A stretch of 64,000 nt of DNA from Gymnothorax reevesii (lineage: Eukaryota; Chordata; Actinopteri; Anguilliformes; Muraenidae). Shown piece by piece: positions 58,501-64,000 of the stretch (within the stretch, counting starts at the first letter, position 1; each line of letters opens with the position of its first letter). Location: the NCBI GenBank assembly GCA_029721435.1, contig CM056581.1:69736712-69800711 (forward strand), in the 5' to 3' direction. Under the pieces are notes generated by a model. It was given only the letters and a program-made list of their open reading frames with translations. It made no database searches and had not been told where the DNA came from. The translations under genes and the position numbers were made by a program.

Positions 58501-60757
58501 CTGGGATACGTATTCTGTGCTGTGGTTTAAACAGAATCGGCCCTAGGATATGTAGGCTGTGCTGTGGTTTAACCAGAATCAGCCCTGGGATACGTATTCT
58601 GTGCTGTGGTTTAAACAGAATCAGCCCTGGGATATGTAGGCTGTGCTGTGGTTTAAACAGAATCAGCCCTGGGATATGTAGGCTGTGCTGTGGTTTAACC
58701 AGAATCAGCCCTGGGATATCTAGTCTGTGCTGTGGTTTAAACAGAATCGGCCCTAGGATATGTAGGCTGTGCTGTGGTTTAACCAGAATCAGCCCTGGGA
58801 TACGTATTCTGTGCTGTGGTTTAAACAGAATCGGCCCTGTGATATGTAGGCTGTGCTGTGGTTTAAACAGAATCGGCCCTGTGATATGTAGGCTGTGCTG
58901 TGGTTTATTCAGAATCGGCCCTGGGATATGTAGGCTGTGCTGTTGTTTTAACAGAATCAGCCCTGGGATATGTAGGCTGTGCTGTGGTTTAACCAGAATC
59001 AGCCCTGGGATATCTAGTCTGTGCTGTGGTTTATACACAATCGGCCCTGGGATATGTAGGCTGTGCTGTGGTTTAACCAGAATCAGCCCTGGGATATCTC
59101 GTCTGTGCTGTGGTTTATACACAATCGGCCCTGGGATATGTAGGCTGTGCTGTGGTTTAACCAGAATCAGCCCTGGGATATGTAGTCTGTGCTGTGGTTT
59201 AAAAAGAATCGGCCCTGGGATATGTAGGCTGTGCTGTGGTTTAACCAGAATCAGCCCTGGGATACGTATTCTGTGCTGTGGTTTAAACAGAATCGGCCCT
59301 AGGATATGTAGGCTGTGCTGTGGTTTAACCAGAATCAGCCCTGGGATACGTATTCTGTGCTGTGGTTTAAACAGAATCAGCCCTGGGATATGTAGGCTGT
59401 GCTGTGGTTTAAACAGAATCAGCCCTGGGATATGTAGGCTGTGCTGTGGTTTAACCAGAATCAGCCCTGGGATATCTAGTCTGTGCTGTGGTTTAAACAG
59501 AATCGGCCCTAGGATATGTAGGCTGTGCTGTGGTTTAACCAGAATCAGCCCTGGGATACGTATTCTGTGCTGTGGTTTAAACAGAATCGGCCCTGTGATA
59601 TGTAGGCTGTGCTGTGGTTTAAACAGAATCGGCCCTGTGATATGTAGGCTGTGCTGTGGTTTATTCAGAATCGGCCCTGGGATATGTAGGCTGTGCTGTT
59701 GTTTTAACAGAATCAGCCCTGGGATATGTAGGCTGTGCTGTGGTTTAACCAGAATCAGCCCTGGGATATCTAGTCTGTGCTGTGGTTTAAACAGAATCGG
59801 CCCTAGGATATGTAGTCTGTGCTGTGGTTTAACCAGAATCAGCCCTGGGATATGTAGGCTGTGCTGTGGTATAACCAGAATCAGCCCTGGGATATGTAGG
59901 CTGTGCTGTGGTTTAAACAGAATCAGCCCTGGGATATGTAGTCTGTGCTGTGGTTTGAACAGAATCGGCCCTGGGATATGTAGCCTGTGCTGTGGTTTAA
60001 ACAGAATCGGCCCTGGGATATGTTGGCTGTGCTGTGGTTTAACCAGAATCAGCCCTGGGATATGTATTCTGTGCTGTGGTTTAACCAGAATCAGCCCTGG
60101 GATATGTAGGCTGTGCTGTGGTATAACCAGAATCAGCCCCGGGATATGTAGTCTGTGCTGTGGTTTAAACAGAATCAGCCCTGGGATATGTAGTCTGTGC
60201 TGTGGTTTGAACAGAATCGGCCCTGGGATATGTAGCCTGTGCTGTGGTTTAAACAGAATCGGCCCTGGGATATGTTGGCTGTGCTGTGGTTTAACCAGAA
60301 TCAGCCCTGGGATATGTATTCTGTGCTGTGGTTTAACCAGAATCGGCCCCGGGATATGTAGGCTGTGCTGTGGTTTAACCAGAATCAGCCCTGGGATATG
60401 TAGTCTGTGCTGTGGTTTGAACAGAATCGGCCCTGGGATATGTAGGCTGTGCTGTGGTTTAAACAGAATCAGCCCTGGGATATGTTGGCTGTGCTGTGGT
60501 TTAACCAGAATCAGCCCTGGGATACGTATTCTGTGCTGTGGTTTAACCAGAATCGGCCCCGGGATATGTAGGCTGTGCTGTGGTTTAAACAGAATCAGCC
60601 CTGGGATATGTAGGCTGTGCTGTGGTTTAACCAGAATCAGCCCTGGGATATGTAGTCTGTGCTGTGGTTTAAACAGAATCAGCCCTGGGATATGTAGGCT
60701 GTGCTGTGTTTGCACCAGAATGAGCCCTGGGATATGTAGTCTCTGCTGTGGTTTAAA
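55528..60757. repeat. Satellite segment 15 (most homogeneous block)
   Basis: About 125 monomers without insertion. It holds the longest open frames in the window: 1649 codons on the minus strand (60829-55880) and 1119 on the plus strand (57453-60812). It shows a 2142-bp (51-monomer) higher-order repeat. The right edge, near 60757, breaks off mid-monomer at CTGTGGTTTAAA. Confidence 0.95.
57063..60757 (+). repeat. 2142-bp (51-mer) higher-order repeat
   Basis: The rare GCTGTTGTTTTAACAG monomer occurs at about 57556, 58942 and 59698. The offsets are 1386, 756 and 2142 bp, all exact multiples of 42. The block from about 57063 to 58615 recurs from about 59205 to 60757 in the same monomer order, with very few differences. 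Confidence 0.85.
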
Positions 60758-61256
60758 ACCAGGACTGCTGGAAGCCTGTATATCAGGTAATTCAAATATT
60801 GAAGCGATATAGCGAAGTTTCAAGAGCAAGGATCACACCTTTAACCATAACGCATTCAGAACTTAGGATAAACACTCTCCTAACCCACTCTTCCCCTATT
60901 GCCTCTATTTTATGCCTCCCCCCCTCCTCTTCCTCCTCGTCCCTTCCTGTCCTTTCAGTAGGGTCTTAGAGGTGTTTGTCATGCCCGGGTACTACGGTGA
61001 ATTCCCTGTCATAGCTTTCCCGAACTCCCTGGTGACAAAGCAGAAAAGCTCCACGAAAGTTCCCCTCTCGCATTTCAACCGTATTCTCTTCAATAAACTT
61101 TTAAACTCATCTTGTTGATGTTATGGACCTTAATATTGAATTGACTGTGTAAGGTGTGAGGTCATAGAAATGTGATCAGTGTCCTAAGCTGGCATTCTTC
61201 AGCTGACACCACAAACACTACTTGCTATTGGTTGTTTGCCGTCATGTGACTCTGGT
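60758..61256. other. Right flank of the array, no gene recognised
   Basis: Unique-looking sequence starting ACCAGGACTGCTGG. A pyrimidine tract ending CCTTTCAG (near 60950-60957), an open stretch of about 50 codons and AATAAA at 61092-61097 together look superficially like a terminal exon. However, the encoded residues match no family I know and no partner exon is present. Confidence 0.4.
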
Positions 61257-61299
61257 GATGCACGCAATTTAGATGGAGGGCAGGAAGTAAACAGCAGCT

Positions 61300-61610
61300 A
61301 TGGATGAGATGGATGAGAGTCCATATTGTGCAGGCTTAAACATTGTTCCAAGAGGAAGATATAAACAAAAAATTATTAGATATGTTGGACGCGATCCGTA
61401 TCTTATGAAAAATACCAATTTTTTGACTGAATTGAAAGATTTGCCGGCTATCGAGGCTATAGATATTAGCAACTAGCTTGTTCTCCAGACCTCTTTCTAC
61501 TCAAAACAACAAATGAAAACATACAAAAGCTTGGAGGCAAACAATGTCTCTGACATGAGCTTACTTTTCCGGTAACCGAGATTAACTGTCGAAGCCCAGT
61601 CTACCATGTC
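61300..61610 (+). pseudogene. YqaJ/SWIM-type repeat protein, N-terminal fragment
   Basis: ATG at 61300 opens MDEMDESPYCAGLNIVPRGR and reads LPAIEAIDISN to TAG at 61474. After the stop the same frame continues LVLQTSFYSKQQMKTYKSLEA before losing similarity near 61540. In fish, multicopy proteins annotated with SWIM zinc-finger and YqaJ-recombinase domains carry a very similar run (AIDISNYLVLQTSFY with KSLEAYN), in which the stop position is Tyr. From memory, then, this is a broken fragment of such a multicopy, probably transposon-borne, gene. The downstream SWIM and nuclease parts are absent. Confidence 0.5.
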
Positions 61611-62028
61611 AATGTCCTTTAAAGCGCTAGAACAGCCTAAAGAGAGTAACAAATCCCTCATTAGACATTTGCGCCCCACAAAACACGTGTTGTTGTCAGT
61701 TACAGGACTATCAACTCAAAGAAAACAAAGAAGCCACCTGCGCTTTAACATAAAAAACTAAGGAAACAGCTAACGGTAAGCTAACACTACATAAACAACG
61801 CCACAGCGGGTAACTTACCATTGACAAAGTGGTCACTGCACGCAGGCATTATCCAACTCTGCTCTTCCCGACCGCGGACAAGGGTGAAAAATCCACTTTT
61901 TTACGGCATTTTCCCATCAACTTCTTACATTTTTCGCTTTAATGAACCACAACTTTTTGCACTCGATAAAAACTCCTTGTTGTTTCTCAGTATAACTGTT
62001 TTGAACAACCATAAATAACGCAAAACAT
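61611..62028. other. Stretch without a recognised gene
   Basis: Continues from the YqaJ/SWIM-like fragment into unassigned DNA. No frame beyond about 65 codons and no family resemblance were found. It may be flanking sequence or intron of the same multicopy element. Confidence 0.4.
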
Positions 62029-62131
62029 TGGGTGAGTCTCAAAGTGTAGGCTGCGTCCTGTGAAGGCTGCATTTTTAGGAGTTGTCACTTTGTTCCATCT
62101 GCCAAACTAACGTAACGTTATATCATCTCCG

Positions 62132-62148
62132 TTAAACAGCTTTGTTTT
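62132..62148. repeat. LINE target site duplication, left copy
   Basis: TTAAACAGCTTTGTTTT, identical to 63676-63692. It lies beside the poly-T run that represents the LINE's poly-A tail. Confidence 0.9.
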
Positions 62149-63675
62149 TTTTTTTTTTTTTTATTTACTTTTTATTGTTGTTTTTATGAAGGGATAGTAC
62201 AAATACAAACAGGAATAGAACAAACAGCAGAGGAAGGATCCAACAATCGAGTACCATTTACACACACATACTTCCATATATTCATATAACCATATTAATG
62301 ATCTCTTTTACAATAATGTTTGATGATATTTTTTTTAGAAGTTGCTACTAAATAAAATCAGGCCTTATAATTAAAACATAGGTGATCCATTTTGACCAAA
62401 TTTCAACAAAGGTATCAATTTTACATCTCAGTTTGGATGTGATTCTCTCCATAATGTAAATGCTGTACACAACATCAATCCAGTCATTTATAGTAGGTAT
62501 GCTCTTTTCAACCATTTTTTAGTCAAAGCCTTCTTACTTGCCACTAATAGTATTCTCAATAGACATTTATCTCTCTTTGTACATTAAAATTCTTCAAAAT
62601 CGTTCAGGTACATAATTTTAAAATTAAAGCATAGCTTACACTTAAAAACTGCCTCCAGGACACCATGGACACATCTCCAGAATGGGGCCACAGAGGAGCA
62701 ATCCCAAAAAATATGAAAGTGGTTTGCCACAGTACTTCCACAGGACCTCCAGCATGCAGTCTGGTCCGAGTATTTAGTTTTCTGTGCTGGGGTACAAAAG
62801 AATCGAGTCATGTTCTTCCAGCTGTATTCCCTCCATGAAGGAGAGCTTGTTGTCAGACGTTGCTGTCTGCAGATTCTGTCCCATTATTCCACTGATATCG
62901 TGATATTGCCCTCTGCTTCCCATCTTGATTTAATGTCCAGAGTATGGTCTCCCTTTAAATTTTGAAGAGCACGATATAATCTGGAAATTATTTTTTGGTA
63001 AGTGCCATCATTGTAGGCTTTTTGGAAAATATCCAGGATTTCGTCTCCAATTGTCCTGTCATCCTCAATTTTTTTTCCCCGAATAAAATCTCTGATTTGT
63101 AGGTACCGAAATAGTTCCCGGTTTTGTAAATTATAGTTGTCCTTAAGGTCCTGGAAGCTCATCAATGTACCTTTTTTCAGGAGTGTGGAGTATGTTGCAA
63201 GACCCTTTGCAGACCAACCTTTGAACCTCATGTCGTATTTACATGGGTAAGAATTCCGGGTCATAGGCAAACCAATTTAAGATTACAACCTTCCTCTCCA
63301 ACTGATACTTTATAATTAGTTCCTTCCAGGTCTTTAATGAGCTAGTAATATATGGGTTATCAGAGTCAGTCAGTTGACTAGTTAATGAAGGGTCTCCAAT
63401 TAATGCATTTACTGGGATTCCTTTCCCCAATGAGCTCTCTATCCATCTGGATCTGTAACTGGGTATGCACCAGCCAATCAGAGGCCTCAATTGGGCAGCT
63501 CTATAATAATCCAATAGACATGGAAGGGCCAATCCCCCTCTCTCTTTAGGTAGTTGCAAAATTTTATACCTTACTCTTGGCTTTTTCCCAGCCCATATAA
63601 ACAGTGAAATAATTCTATCCCACTCTGAGAAGTACTGATCTGGTTTTTCAATAGGCACTGATTGAAATAGGTATT
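62149..63675 (-). mobile_element. 5'-truncated L1-like LINE
   Basis: A minus-strand insertion of 1527 bp bounded by perfect 17-bp duplications (62132-62148 and 63676-63692). It has a T-run at the left (poly-A on the coding strand) and a protein trace of the C-terminal end of an L1-type ORF2. Truncation at the 5' end and a poly-A tail are the marks of target-primed reverse transcription. Confidence 0.9.
62584..63661 (-). pseudogene. L1-like ORF2 C-terminal fragment
   Basis: Read from about 63661 leftwards: DRIISLFIWAGKKPRVRYK and LQLPKERGGLALP are the region after the reverse transcriptase in L1-type ORF2. The frame shifts near 63250 (overlap of WFAYDPEF with CKYDMRFKGW), a TAA follows ITISVE near 62884, and the trace resumes through KTKYSDQTACWRSCG to the Cys/His motif C-X3-C-X7-H-X4-C (CWRSC...HIFWDC). 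It ends at TAA near 62584. The reverse transcriptase and endonuclease regions are missing because of the 5' truncation. Confidence 0.85.
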
Positions 63676-63692
63676 AAACAGCTTTGTTTTAA
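63676..63692. repeat. LINE target site duplication, right copy
   Basis: TTAAACAGCTTTGTTTT, identical to 62132-62148, directly after the truncated 5' end of the LINE. Confidence 0.9.
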
Positions 63693-63904
63693 GCGAGTCG
63701 TCACTGGTTTCCCTAACTTTAACCATAACTCCAACGCCTGAACCTAAACCTAACCTTCAATTTAATCCTGTCTCTCACCGTAAATGTAAGTTTAGTGGAT
63801 CGAAGTAGGTGTAGACCCCTAAAAATGCTGCCTTCGAAGGATGCAGCCTATGCTTTGAGATGCACCCACTGGCATTTTATCGTTTGTTGGACCGCTTCTT
63901 CAGG

Positions 63905-64000
63905 AGAAAATTACTTCCTGGCTGCCCTCCATCTGCATTTCCCGTCACAGCGACGCAGCGTCGTGACGTCATATGCAAACAAGCTATTGCAGGCAACAGA
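63905..64000 (-). repeat. Inverted relative of the 5' region of the YqaJ/SWIM-like fragment
   Basis: Read on the minus strand, this end contains AGATGGAGGGCAGCCAGGAA and, upstream, TTGCAATAGCTTGTTTGC. The + strand just before the ATG at 61300 contains AGATGGAGGGCAGGAAGTAA and TTGCTATTGGTTGTTTGC. The two look like divergent copies of one leader in opposite orientation; the second copy runs off the window. Confidence 0.5.

Larger units (their letters stand above)
6863..60757. repeat. 42-bp satellite array with embedded mobile elements
   Basis: The whole block is a tandem array of a 42-bp unit of the form GGGATATGTAGTCTGTGCTG followed by TGGTTTAAMCAGAATCRGCCCT. Main variable sites are GT/GG after ATGTA, ACC/AAC in the middle, and A/G in RGCCC. 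About 34.9 kb is satellite (around 830 monomers). The rest is one LTR retroelement (15721-25727) and 13 copies or fragments of one Tc1-like element. The unit is exactly 14 codons, so one frame on each strand stays open for long distances: the + strand reads as variants of CCGLTRISPGICSL and the - strand as variants of KPQHSLHIPGPILV. Other frames carry regular stops. I treat these frames as a by-product of the period, not as genes. Confidence 0.97.
62029..63868. mobile_element. Small TIR element (about 296 bp) split by a LINE insertion
   Basis: The left end (62029-62082, starting TGGGTGAGTCTCAAAG) and inverted right end (63815-63868) match over about 54 bp with a few differences, including GTAGGCTGC and GCATTTTTAGG. 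Removing the LINE and one target duplication leaves about 296 bp, the size of a non-autonomous DNA transposon. No clear target duplication is seen around it, so the superfamily is open. Confidence 0.75.

Noticed and set aside
6863..60757. CRISPR-like array of short repeats
   Set aside because: Monomers are contiguous with no unique spacers, no cas genes are present, and the context is a vertebrate genome.
6863..60757. Centromeric satellite with a CENP-B box
   Set aside because: I found no CENP-B box-like motif (TTCG....A..CGGG) in the 42-bp unit. A centromeric role cannot be claimed from the sequence.
55880..60829. A 1649-codon minus-strand open frame that could be called a giant repetitive protein gene
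   Set aside because: It is the antisense reading of a 42-bp satellite, overlaps an equally long + strand frame, and has no promoter, splice or domain support. The period of 14 codons explains it.
60912..61118. Possible terminal exon with a CCTTTCAG acceptor and AATAAA
   Set aside because: No recognisable protein family, no partner exon and a short frame; the signals are common by chance.
62884..63270. A separate small gene on the minus strand near the window end
   Set aside because: It continues the L1-like ORF2 trace after a frameshift and lies within the 17-bp target duplications of one LINE insertion.

Overview
The window looks like a chromosome segment from a ray-finned fish. The evidence is several Tc1/mariner elements of the fish type, an L1-like LINE relic, a Ty3/gypsy element whose Gag resembles vertebrate PNMA proteins, and two spliced exons of a vertebrate mixed-lineage kinase (MAP3K12/13 type). 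There are no bacterial genes, RNA genes or CRISPR. Apart from the two kinase exons, nearly everything here is mobile or repeated DNA.

Layout. 1-6862: a decayed Tc1-like element (about 198-1764), unassigned DNA with a strong 31-bp inverted repeat (2530-2616), two kinase exons on the + strand (3286-3477 and 4360-4518) with a MITE-like element in the intron between them, and a second, older Tc1 relic (about 5338-6752). 6863-60757: a giant tandem array of a 42-bp monomer, about 34.9 kb and roughly 830 monomers once insertions are subtracted. 60758-64000: a relic resembling YqaJ/SWIM-type repeat proteins, and a 5'-truncated L1-like LINE (62149-63675) with a perfect 17-bp target duplication, sitting inside a roughly 0.3-kb element with terminal inverted repeats.

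The array is the remarkable part. A Tc1-like element (full copy 7644-9057) sits at a TA of one monomer. Eleven further copies are all cut at the same internal base (element position 670) and rejoined to the satellite through the same 9-bp palindrome; a twelfth is a 249-bp stub. All share the same 5' junction and the same diagnostic 41-bp monomer upstream. This points to one insertion and one rearrangement, followed by amplification of satellite plus Tc1 fragment as a composite higher-order repeat. Nested tandem duplications with offsets of 5291, 4285, 3697, 1260 and 2142 bp can be read from the coordinates. Because the monomer is 14 codons long and has one stop-free frame on each strand, the array contains very long open frames on both strands (up to 1649 codons). 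In most truncated Tc1 copies the transposase DNA-binding region reads in frame into Cys-rich satellite repeats, giving chimeric frames of 226-450 codons.

A 10-kb Ty3/gypsy-type LTR element (15721-25727, minus strand) later inserted into one monomer, with a 4-bp TACA duplication. Its gag is open, its two LTRs are close to identical, and its pol is broken by one in-frame TGA. The long repeat frames are most cautiously read as a product of 42-bp periodicity; no promoter, codon-selection or expression evidence for them is available from sequence alone.
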